Of a stretch of DNA of 64,000 nucleotides, positions 17,406 through 24,815 are shown piece after piece. A model generated the notes under the pieces. It saw only the letters and a program-made list of their open reading frames with translations, had not been told where the DNA came from and ran no database searches. Made by a program: the position numbers and the translations under genes. The first letter of the stretch is position 1, and each line of letters opens with the position of its first letter. Location of the stretch: NCBI GenBank assembly GCA_020073565.1, contig JAIQEY010000014.1, positions 56,802-120,801 of the forward strand. Reading direction: 5' to 3'. Source of the DNA: Terriglobia bacterium. GTDB taxonomy: Bacteria; Acidobacteriota; Terriglobia; Terriglobales; Acidobacteriaceae.

Positions 17406-18575
17406 TTACGGAGCATTCTTACCCGGCTCATTCTTACTTTGCTCGTTCACAATCTGGAATCCGGTATTGGCGGCGGGTACGCCTGCATATACCGCGGTTT
17501 GAAGCAGTACTTCTTTCAGGTCGCACGGTTCCAATTCGTGAGCCAGGCCCGTTCTTACGTGCAGCGTGAATTCTTCCCATCTTCCCAATGCAGCCGTGGT
17601 CGCCAGGACCAGAAGGCGGCGGGTGCGCCGGCTCAGACCGGGGCGTGTCCAGATTGTTCCCCAAGCATATCGCGTAATCAATTCCTGGAAATCGCGGTTG
17701 AACTCAGTAGTGGACGCAATCGCCTTGTCAACGTGGGCATCGCCAAGAACCGCGCGGCGCGTTTCGAATCCCGCTTCCGTCAGATCGCCCGACGAAGCAG
17801 GCCGCAGAAACTGCAGCAGAGCAGCCGTGAATGACCGTGGCCGCTCGATATTCGAAAGATGTGCTGCCGGCAAGTGAACCACCTGCGAACCGGCGATTTC
17901 GCGAGCTAGAACCTCACCATGCCCCGACCACGGAGTTGACACATCCTTCTCTCCCACAATGATCAGGGTCGGCACGCTGATTTTTCGGAGCAATTGAACA
18001 TGATCGGCGTCGCGCAAGGCCGCACAGCATCCGACATATCCTTCCGGATCGGTTCCCAGCAGCACCGACCGCACCGACGCCGCTTCTGGACTGCTCTGGG
18101 CTGTCTCCGGGGAAAAGAAGCGTTGCATCGCCATGTCAACGATGCTGGCCATCCCGCCTTTCCGGACGTTCGCGATGCGCGTTTCCCAGTTTGCAGGCGG
18201 ACCAAATTGTGCTGAGGTATTGGCGAGAACCAAACCGGTGACTCGATCCGGTGCGGTCGCCGCCACCCACTGCCCAACCGCTCCCCCGAGTGAAAGACCG
18301 CAGAAAGCGAATTTCGAGATGCCCAGAGCTCCGGTGAGGCCGAGAACATCGCCGCCAAGTTGCGCGATCGAATAGTCGCGCTTCTGCGCGTCTGACGCGC
18401 CATGCCCTCGAGTGTCGTAGCGGAGCACTTGGAAATAAGGAAGCAGGTCCGGCACTTGGGCGTCCCACATCGCGTGGTCGGTCCCAATCGAGTGGGAAAG
18501 CACGAAAACCGGGCGGCCCGCAATCCCTTCGAGACGATAAAACAAACGCGTGTCGCCAACCTTAGCGAAAGGCAA
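17406..18575 (-). CDS. pcaL: 3-oxoadipate enol-lactonase / 4-carboxymuconolactone decarboxylase fusion
   Basis: 389 aa with two domains. Residues about 1-260 are an alpha/beta hydrolase (PcaD): oxyanion region SHSIGTDHAMWD, nucleophile elbow GLSLGG, acid in VGEKDVSTP and catalytic His in AAHLSNIERP. Residues about 265-380 are a carboxymuconolactone decarboxylase (PcaC): ITRYAWGTIWTRPGLSRRTRRLLVLATTAALGRWEEFTLHVRTGL and CDLKEVLLQTAVYAGVPAA. The fused enzyme carries out two consecutive steps from carboxymuconolactone to beta-ketoadipate. Last gene of the pca operon, 2 bp after pcaB. Confidence 0.93.
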   Translation of the reverse strand: MPFAKVGDTRLFYRLEGIAGRPVFVLSHSIGTDHAMWDAQVPDLLPYFQVLRYDTRGHGASDAQKRDYSIAQLGGDVLGLTGALGISKFAFCGLSLGGAVGQWVAATAPDRVTGLVLANTSAQFGPPANWETRIANVRKGGMASIVDMAMQRFFSPETAQSSPEAASVRSVLLGTDPEGYVGCCAALRDADHVQLLRKISVPTLIIVGEKDVSTPWSGHGEVLAREIAGSQVVHLPAAHLSNIERPRSFTAALLQFLRPASSGDLTEAGFETRRAVLGDAHVDKAIASTTEFNRDFQELITRYAWGTIWTRPGLSRRTRRLLVLATTAALGRWEEFTLHVRTGLAHELEPCDLKEVLLQTAVYAGVPAANTGFQIVNEQSKNEPGKNAP

Positions 18576-18577
18576 GA

Positions 18578-19945
18578 TTACTTCCCTTCTGTTCTGGATG
18601 TCTGTTGCCGATTACTGGCCAGCAGTTGTTTCTGCAAGGTGTCCGCGACGCCAAGATACTGTTCTGGATCTTCGAGGCTGCGAATTGACGCGGGATCCAG
18701 ATGAGCCATGACTTCCGGCATCTCGGCGAGCACGTCTGCCAGATGCTTATTTTGCGCCATGCTTCGCCGCGCTGCCTCTTCAAGAACGCGGTGGGCGACA
18801 TCGCGTCCGAGCACTTTGCCCAATAGGATCATGGCACGCTCGGCGAAGACAACGCCGCGGGTTGCCTCGATATTCGCGCGCATGCGTTTCGCATCGACCG
18901 TGAGTCCTTCCGACACCTCCGCCATTGAAGCCACAGCGAGTCCAGCAGACTGCACGGCCGCGCTGACCGTGGACCATTCGGCCTGCCAGCCGCCCACTCC
19001 CCGCTCGTGTTCCTGGACCATCCCCGACAAGAAACTCGACACCAGACCAGGAACGCGATTGGCCGCCGCCAGCGTTACCGTGCAACCGATCGGGTTGCGC
19101 TTGTGCGGCATAGTCGACGAGCCCCCGCGGCCCTCGCCGCATGGTTCCGCAACCTCACCGATTTCATTCTGCATCAGCAGAATAATATCTCGGGCAATTT
19201 TCCCGAGCGTGCCCGTCAGGACCCCGAGCGCGCAGACAAGAACAGCAAGCCGGTCTCGATGCGTGTGCCACGGAGCATCAGGACATGCGATTTCAAGTTC
19301 ATCCGCCAGAGCACGAGCGGTTGCGAGGCCCTGATCCCCGAGCGCGGCCAGCGTACCCACTGCGCCTCCAAACTGCAAGACCAGGGCGTCGGCGAAACTG
19401 GATTGCAGATGCACGTGGCCGCGGCGAATCGCAGCCAGCCAGCCCGCTACCTTGAGGCCGAACGTCACGGGCGGAGCGGCCTGCATCAGCGTTCGCCCCA
19501 GCATCACAGTGTGTGAGTGTTGCTCGGAAAGCCGTTCGATCGCTCCCTCTAGTCTCACGAGGTCAGCTTCCAGAACAGGCTGTGCCTGCCTGAGCAAAAG
19601 AACCAATCCGGTATCGGCGACGTCCTGGCTGGTCGCGCCCCAATGCACGTATCCAGCCGAGCTTGCATCGATGGTGCGCACTCGTTCTGTGAGGGCTTTC
19701 ACCAGCGGTATTCCAGGCGTGCCCGCGCGAAGGGTTGCCTGGGCAAGCGCCGCTGGATCGAAATGTTCGATCTGCGCCGCTTTCGCGATGACATCGGCGG
19801 CCGCCTTCGGAATAATGCCGAGCTTCGCCTCGGCGCGGGCGAGTGCCACTTCAAAATCGAGCATCGCCCTGAGCACCGACTCGTCAGAGAAAAGCTGTGC
19901 CATCGGAGCGGTGGTCGCGAGGCTATCAATCAGCCGCACCGGCAT
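18578..19945 (-). CDS. pcaB: 3-carboxy-cis,cis-muconate cycloisomerase
   Basis: 455 aa of the fumarase/aspartase superfamily. The signature GGSSTMPHKRNPIGC is complete, and the other two conserved blocks are visible (GYVHWGATSQDVADTG and HSHTVMLGRTLMQAA). The enzyme lactonises 3-carboxymuconate to 4-carboxymuconolactone, the substrate of the PcaC half of the next gene product. The C-terminal ~100 residues match the extra domain of PcaB. It lies 72 bp after pcaG and 2 bp before pcaL. Confidence 0.93.
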   Translation of the reverse strand: MPVRLIDSLATTAPMAQLFSDESVLRAMLDFEVALARAEAKLGIIPKAAADVIAKAAQIEHFDPAALAQATLRAGTPGIPLVKALTERVRTIDASSAGYVHWGATSQDVADTGLVLLLRQAQPVLEADLVRLEGAIERLSEQHSHTVMLGRTLMQAAPPVTFGLKVAGWLAAIRRGHVHLQSSFADALVLQFGGAVGTLAALGDQGLATARALADELEIACPDAPWHTHRDRLAVLVCALGVLTGTLGKIARDIILLMQNEIGEVAEPCGEGRGGSSTMPHKRNPIGCTVTLAAANRVPGLVSSFLSGMVQEHERGVGGWQAEWSTVSAAVQSAGLAVASMAEVSEGLTVDAKRMRANIEATRGVVFAERAMILLGKVLGRDVAHRVLEEAARRSMAQNKHLADVLAEMPEVMAHLDPASIRSLEDPEQYLGVADTLQKQLLASNRQQTSRTEGK

Positions 19946-20017
19946 GCGAACCTCCGCCGCCCAGCCGGTACAAGTATGGAAACTCCAGGGAAAGCCAGTC
20001 TGCCCATCCGCGAATTG

Positions 20018-20590
20018 TTACACATCGAAGAACACGGTTTCACCTTCGCCACAAAGGTGAATGTCCAGTTGCCAGCGACCCGGACGTCCCGGGTCTTGCC
20101 GTGCCATGAGAGTGCTGCGGCGATCTGCTGGTACCAAAGCGAATATCGGGTCGGTAGCGTTCGTCTCGTCGCCAGCAAAATAGATTCGCGTGGCCAGGCG
20201 TTTCAGAAGACCGCGCCCGAAGACCCCCAAAGTCAAATGCGGCGCCTGGAGTTTTCCATCAGGCCCGGGCGCCTGACCTGGCTTGATGGTTTCGAAGGCG
20301 CACGATCCGTCCTCTGCGGTGGGCATTCTTCCGAAACCGAGAAAGGCAGGATCGACGGCTGTCTCGGTCGTGTCTTCCGGGTGATTGTATTTCCCGTCAG
20401 CATTGGCTTGCCATATTTCGATCATGCCATCGGGCACAGGCGCTCCATCGCCATCCAACAGGCGCAGCTTCAGCCAGACGCGCTCGCCTTTCACACCCGG
20501 ACCAGCGATGCGGCCGACGGATCGAGTGTTGGTGAGGCCAATATGCAGGTACGGACCAACCGTCTGCGACGGCGTCGGAGTCAGATCCAT
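20018..20590 (-). CDS. pcaG: Protocatechuate 3,4-dioxygenase alpha subunit
   Basis: 190 aa from MDLTPTPSQTVGPYLHIGL, the family N-terminus; 33 more nucleotides are open upstream but overlap pcaH. The stop of pcaH is 1 bp before this ATG. Intradiol dioxygenase fold: GERVWLKLRLLDGDGAPVPDGMIEIWQANADGKY is conserved, while the iron ligands of the beta subunit are absent, as expected for alpha. It forms the (alpha-beta)n Fe(III) enzyme with PcaH, opening the protocatechuate ring. Confidence 0.93.
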   Translation of the reverse strand: MDLTPTPSQTVGPYLHIGLTNTRSVGRIAGPGVKGERVWLKLRLLDGDGAPVPDGMIEIWQANADGKYNHPEDTTETAVDPAFLGFGRMPTAEDGSCAFETIKPGQAPGPDGKLQAPHLTLGVFGRGLLKRLATRIYFAGDETNATDPIFALVPADRRSTLMARQDPGRPGRWQLDIHLCGEGETVFFDV

Positions 20591-20591
20591 A

Positions 20592-21329
20592 TCATCCCTC
20601 AAAGGGCGTGGCTTCGCGGCCACGCAAGACGATGTCGAAGCGGAAAGCGAGCGCCCATTCCGGCTGGGTGCGCTCCATGTCGAACTTTGAAATCAGGCGT
20701 TGCTGGGCCTTTTCATCCGGGATGGAATTCAAGATCGGGTCGTACGGGAACAACGGATCGCCTGGAAAATACATCTGCGTGATCAGGCGCGTGGTAAACG
20801 CAGGGCCAAACAGCGAAAAATGGATGTGCGCCGGACGCCATGCATTGGGGTGATTGCGCCACGGGTACGCTCCCGGTTTGATGGTCACAAACTGGTAATT
20901 GCCGTTCGCATCCGTGAGTGTGCGGCCCCCTCCTGAGAAGTTCGGATCCAGCGGTGCGCGATGGTCGTCCTTGTTATGGAAATAACGCCCCGCCGCGTTT
21001 GCCTGCCAGATTTCGATCAAGCTACTGGAAACTGGGCGGCCATCGCCGTCGAGGACGCGCCCACTGACTATGACGCGTTCTCCGAGAGGCTCTCCGGGAT
21101 GTTGTCGGGTAAGGTCATTGTCGGTCTCCGCCATCTTTTCATGCCCAAACAGCGGCCCCGTGACTTCCGACAGAGTGTGCGGCAAAACGATCAGCGGCCG
21201 CGAAGGGGCACGACGTCGCGTGCCGACGTAGGCGGGATAAAAAGATTCCGGTTGGCTGCCCGGCGGCGTCCGCCGATAAGGAACGATTAACGGTATCTTG
21301 CTGCCTGTGGGAATCAGTGAAGATGACAT
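20592..21329 (-). CDS. pcaH: Protocatechuate 3,4-dioxygenase beta subunit
   Basis: 245 aa. The catalytic Fe(III) ligands are recognisable: Tyr in AAGRYFHNKDDH, Tyr in PGAYPWRNH, and two His in RPAHIHFSLFG. IVSGRVLDGDGRPVSSSLIEIWQANA is the core intradiol motif and QMYFPGDPLFPYDPI follows. A strong site (TTAGGAG) precedes the ATG. First gene of the operon; no pcaR, pcaQ or IclR-type regulator gene is adjacent. Confidence 0.95.
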   Translation of the reverse strand: MSSSLIPTGSKIPLIVPYRRTPPGSQPESFYPAYVGTRRRAPSRPLIVLPHTLSEVTGPLFGHEKMAETDNDLTRQHPGEPLGERVIVSGRVLDGDGRPVSSSLIEIWQANAAGRYFHNKDDHRAPLDPNFSGGGRTLTDANGNYQFVTIKPGAYPWRNHPNAWRPAHIHFSLFGPAFTTRLITQMYFPGDPLFPYDPILNSIPDEKAQQRLISKFDMERTQPEWALAFRFDIVLRGREATPFEG

Positions 21330-21400
21330 CGTCGTCTCCTAAGACGAAAAGGCAACGCTGCACTCATTTGTCATTCGGAAAAGTAAAACTAGGCGGCGAT

Positions 21401-21412
21401 ATTCGCACGAAT
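21401..21412. promoter_or_regulatory. Candidate operator upstream of pcaH
   Basis: Perfect 5-bp inverted repeat ATTCG-CA-CGAAT, 72 bp upstream of the pcaH start, with another ATTCG at 21373-21377. The surrounding 200 bp (21330-21529) are AT-rich compared with the genes and must hold the pca promoter. The regulator is not encoded nearby, so this is only a candidate. Confidence 0.3.
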
Positions 21413-21529
21413 GTACAAATATGGCAAGATATAGAATTTTTCCGTGACGATAAACACCCGCGCTCTAATTAGCGATAATCGCACAGGGGAGCAGTTTTAT
21501 TGCCCTTCCCCCTTTTGTTTTGCCCCACA

Positions 21530-22984
21530 TCAAAACAAAGTGGGACGAGACGATCCGCCTAGCAACGACGTGTTCATATTGAAGATCGTGTGATTCCCCT
21601 CATTGCCTCCCCATGCAAAGATCAAGAAGACCATGGGAAAGCCGCCGGCGCGAAGAGTGAGCCCAGTGCCGAAGCTGTGCTTGAGATGGCTGAATCCGAT
21701 ATCCCCGCGAGTCACCGCCACCCTGCCCTGATCGGCCATAAAGGTGAAGCCCAATGGCCCCCAAATGGAATGCTCGAATTTCTCCTGCAGCAAGAGAATG
21801 TTCGGCGCACGGAAGCGATAGTCCTGGTAGCTGCTTAGCGATGGCGCACCGTTGAGGTCGCCTCCGCCTAGCGTCGGCTGGAAGTAGAACGGCACCGCGC
21901 TTGTTCCCGAGGTCATCGATTCGGAAAGCAGCAGGCGCGCCCCGATCGAGCCGTTCAGATTCCGCGAGTGCGAAACCGGAGGGCACTTCTCCGTGAGCGG
22001 ACCACACTCATCCGGGCCGTTCCCGTCGGTACTCTTGGGCGCTGACTGCGTGTATCCATACAAGAAGAACGTGTGGTTCAGGTCGACCGTCCAGCGCAGG
22101 AAGGAATTCTGCGAACTCGAGGGCGCAAAAAACTGCTGAAATTTCACCAGGTAGTTCAGTTGAAGGTAGTCCCCGAGGACCGGCTTGATACGAACACCTT
22201 CACCTAACTGGACGAATCCCGGCTGACTGCTCAAACCCGGCGCCTGCGCATCCGTATAGACAGTTTCAATTGAAGGAGCGGATTCTCCGTGATTACCTCT
22301 GATGTTGACGAAGCGGCCATTGGCTTCGCCGAGCAGCGCGAGATTCAGCTTACTGATGGCGGACCACTCGAAAACCGGCTTAATGACATTCGCGCCCACG
22401 ATGGTTTCCGTCATTCCAAACACGGACTTCCCGGAGACCGTGGAATCATTGTCCGGCCCAAAAAAATTCAGCCGGTTGAGCGAGGTCGACTGCGCGTAAA
22501 GGTTGAAGACGGAGTAGGGGTGAACCAGATTGATACGGGGCTTCTTCGCCGGCGCGGTTCCGGGCGTTTCTCCGGGCTTCGAAACCACAGGCCTGATCAC
22601 GCGGATATTCTCTTTCGGCGTATGGATCATCTTCATGTAGCCGCCGGCGCGCCACGAGACGTTATTAGAGACGACGGCGTCCACGTCCCAACTCAGCCGC
22701 CAGTTCGTCGTGTTCTTCTCAGTGACGAACGCCCCGCCAACGCCAAATCCATTCTGCGGCGCGATGCTGCCTACCGCGATGTGAAGGGGATGGTCAGTGA
22801 AGAACAGGATCGCGCATTCCATCCCGCTGCTGAAGTTGAAAGTCTTGCAGGCGTCCCGGATGCGTTCGCCCTCGCGTCGGAAGTCCGCTCGCAGGTCACC
22901 TTCCTGCGATACTGGCGGACCGCTTTCCTGACCGACAGCGAACGTGGCTGCAAGCAACAGCAGGACCAATAGACTCCAACGCAT
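21530..22984 (-). CDS. Outer membrane beta-barrel protein
   Basis: 484 aa with signal peptide (MRWSLLVLLLLAATFAVGQ). The mature sequence alternates amphipathic strands such as NTTNWRLSWDVDAVVSNNVSWRAGGYMKM, LNLALLGEANGRFVN and FLRWTVDLNHTFFLYGYTQS, and ends in Phe (SSRPTLF), the usual C-terminal signature of outer membrane barrels. The C-terminal third (PTLGGGDLNGAPSLSSYQDYRFRAPNILLLQEKFEHSIWG) resembles BamA/surface-antigen barrels. It may be a porin or D15-like channel; exact function unknown. It is the third gene in a row after the phosphoesterase and basic protein, upstream of the pca operon. Confidence 0.7.
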   Translation of the reverse strand: MRWSLLVLLLLAATFAVGQESGPPVSQEGDLRADFRREGERIRDACKTFNFSSGMECAILFFTDHPLHIAVGSIAPQNGFGVGGAFVTEKNTTNWRLSWDVDAVVSNNVSWRAGGYMKMIHTPKENIRVIRPVVSKPGETPGTAPAKKPRINLVHPYSVFNLYAQSTSLNRLNFFGPDNDSTVSGKSVFGMTETIVGANVIKPVFEWSAISKLNLALLGEANGRFVNIRGNHGESAPSIETVYTDAQAPGLSSQPGFVQLGEGVRIKPVLGDYLQLNYLVKFQQFFAPSSSQNSFLRWTVDLNHTFFLYGYTQSAPKSTDGNGPDECGPLTEKCPPVSHSRNLNGSIGARLLLSESMTSGTSAVPFYFQPTLGGGDLNGAPSLSSYQDYRFRAPNILLLQEKFEHSIWGPLGFTFMADQGRVAVTRGDIGFSHLKHSFGTGLTLRAGGFPMVFLIFAWGGNEGNHTIFNMNTSLLGGSSRPTLF

Positions 22985-23031
22985 ACAGTCTCCTACTCAT
23001 CGTGGTTGCGGGAACGCAGCCGAGCATCCGG

Positions 23032-23394
23032 CTAACGTTTCCGTTTGGGCTTCGCCTTGGTGGTTTTCTTTGGCTTGGCTGGTTTCTTGAGCTTGCTCCG
23101 CTGTGTTTCGGCCGCAGCCGCAATCGCGATCCCGGGCTTGCGTTTGGGTTTTGCCCTCTGCACGGCTGCAGCATCGTGCGCGTGGTGGATCGCCTCCGTC
23201 ACCCGGCGGACATAGTCCGCGGCTTCGCCTTCGGTTCTGATTGCGTTCACGTAGACGTTGGTCTGGTGCGCGATCGGCAGCTTCAACTCGGCGTCGTACA
23301 AATGCTGCATCTGCGCCTTCAGCAGCGTATTGACGGGCCGGTTTGGATCCATGATTTTCTTCGTGTCCGGCCTGGGCACATGGATGACGGTCAT
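23032..23394 (-). CDS. Small protein with long Lys/Arg-rich tail
   Basis: 120 aa. Residues 1-75 are soluble and helical (NRPVNTLLKAQMQHLYDAEL, a VNAIRTEGEAADYVRRVTEAIHHAH segment). Residues 80-120 are almost entirely Lys, Arg, Ala and Pro (KLKKPAKPKKTTKAKPKRKR), like histone H1-type or HupB tails. Nucleic-acid binding is plausible by charge. It lies 40 bp after the phosphoesterase gene and 47 bp before the barrel gene, so the three may be one operon. Confidence 0.65.
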   Translation of the reverse strand: MTVIHVPRPDTKKIMDPNRPVNTLLKAQMQHLYDAELKLPIAHQTNVYVNAIRTEGEAADYVRRVTEAIHHAHDAAAVQRAKPKRKPGIAIAAAAETQRSKLKKPAKPKKTTKAKPKRKR

Positions 23395-23434
23395 CTGGTC
23401 CCTCCTTCAGCGCGGCGCGACCGCCGCGAGATCT

Positions 23435-24664
23435 CTAAACGTCGAAATCCGGGCAATCCGTTCGCATTTTGTCAAGCGAGAGCACATTCCGCGCAGCATC
23501 AACGGGCGCCACGTTGGGTTCGATAAAGATATCTGCGTTTGTTTCGCGCGGAGAGCGTGGCGAGTAATCTCCCAGAAAGAACTTCGTGATTGTCGCGGGG
23601 ATCGAAGCATGGTCGAAGGTGCGATCAATCACTGTTCCCTTCGGAATCCACGGCGAAATCAAAATTGCCGGCACCCGCACTCCCAGCCGGTCGAACTTGA
23701 ACTCCGTGCCAGTACCGGTGTCATTCGGCGGGGCCGTAAATTGGTCTTGCGGGCATGCCGGAGGCACAACGTGATCGTAAATTCCGCCATGCTCATCGTA
23801 GACAACCAGCAGCGCCGTGCTCTTCCAAAGATCCGGGTTTTGCTTGATCGCGTTGTACACCGAAGCGATGAACAATTCTCCCGACTGCACGTTGTGGTCA
23901 GGGTGCTGGTCGTTCGCCGCTTCCGCCCCGATGTCGCTGTCGTGATCGCTGTAGTTCGGTTCGACGAAAGAATAATCCGGCAGGGTGCCCTTACTGCAGT
24001 CACGAAGGAATTGCTGGTAGGTGCCGAACAACTCCGGCTGATTCTGAAGGAGGTTCGTGATTTCCATCGTAGAACTGGCCGTATCGTAGTAATACAGTTT
24101 GGCGGTGTGCTTGGGATGCGCGTTAATCAGCCGGTCGTAGATGCTCTTGAAAGGCTCGCCCACATACAGCAGATTCATGTCGACCCGTCCGAACGACGTG
24201 CCGTAGTGCGCGAACGCGCGGTTGCAGATCGTCGGCCCCGGAATCGATGCGAACCACCGGTTGAACACCGCAAACTCCAGCGCCAAGGTGGTCAGGACCG
24301 GCAACTGGTCCTGGGCGAAGTAATACATGATCTTCTGCGAATGCTTCACATCTCTCTGCTGGTTGAAATAGCTCTTCACGAACCCCTGCATGTTCGCGAC
24401 GCGCCCGGGGCTCGTGTCACCGCCGAAGATCTGCAGATCGACGGCCGGGAAGTGGTGGTCAGGATCCGGCTCGAGTTGCCCTTGGAACTCGGCCAACGGT
24501 TGCGGCTTGACGGCTGCACCCTTCGCATCGGGATTGCTGAGTTGGTCGGTGATCCCGTCGATTCGAGAATCCACCGCCTTCAGACAGCCCAGCATGTGGT
24601 CAAACGACCGGTTCTCCATCATCAGAACAACGATGTGTCTAAGGTTGTCCAGTCCGGGTGGCAT
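23435..24664 (-). CDS. Phosphoesterase family (phospholipase C / acid phosphatase AcpA-like)
   Basis: 409 aa, no signal peptide. The family motif is at the N-terminus: HIVVLMMENRSFDHMLG. Other conserved parts are SIPGPTICNRAFAHYGTS, SFVEPNYSDHDSDIG, DQHPDHNVQSGE, LLVVYDEHGGIYDHVVPP and RVPAILISPWIP. In the family these residues form the metal-binding active site of non-haemolytic phospholipase C and AcpA. Substrate may be a phospholipid or another phosphodiester. The absence of a Sec or Tat leader is unusual for the family. It is on the same strand as the TIR-WD40 gene, 151 bp downstream of it. Confidence 0.88.
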   Translation of the reverse strand: MPPGLDNLRHIVVLMMENRSFDHMLGCLKAVDSRIDGITDQLSNPDAKGAAVKPQPLAEFQGQLEPDPDHHFPAVDLQIFGGDTSPGRVANMQGFVKSYFNQQRDVKHSQKIMYYFAQDQLPVLTTLALEFAVFNRWFASIPGPTICNRAFAHYGTSFGRVDMNLLYVGEPFKSIYDRLINAHPKHTAKLYYYDTASSTMEITNLLQNQPELFGTYQQFLRDCSKGTLPDYSFVEPNYSDHDSDIGAEAANDQHPDHNVQSGELFIASVYNAIKQNPDLWKSTALLVVYDEHGGIYDHVVPPACPQDQFTAPPNDTGTGTEFKFDRLGVRVPAILISPWIPKGTVIDRTFDHASIPATITKFFLGDYSPRSPRETNADIFIEPNVAPVDAARNVLSLDKMRTDCPDFDV

Positions 24665-24815
24665 AGTTCACTCCCACTCTCTCGATGTATGACGCAGATT
24701 TGTTCCCAGGTAGTTCCATCCTTTTAGCAGAGCGGCGCACCAGTGTCTAGAGATAGTGAACAGAACGTCGTTTTGGTTTCAACAGAGACTACTTCAGAGC
24801 AAAGATTGAACATCG

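Noticed and set aside
23258..24727. 489-aa plus-strand open frame
   Set aside because: Shadow of the phosphoesterase gene, whose motifs are clear on the other strand.
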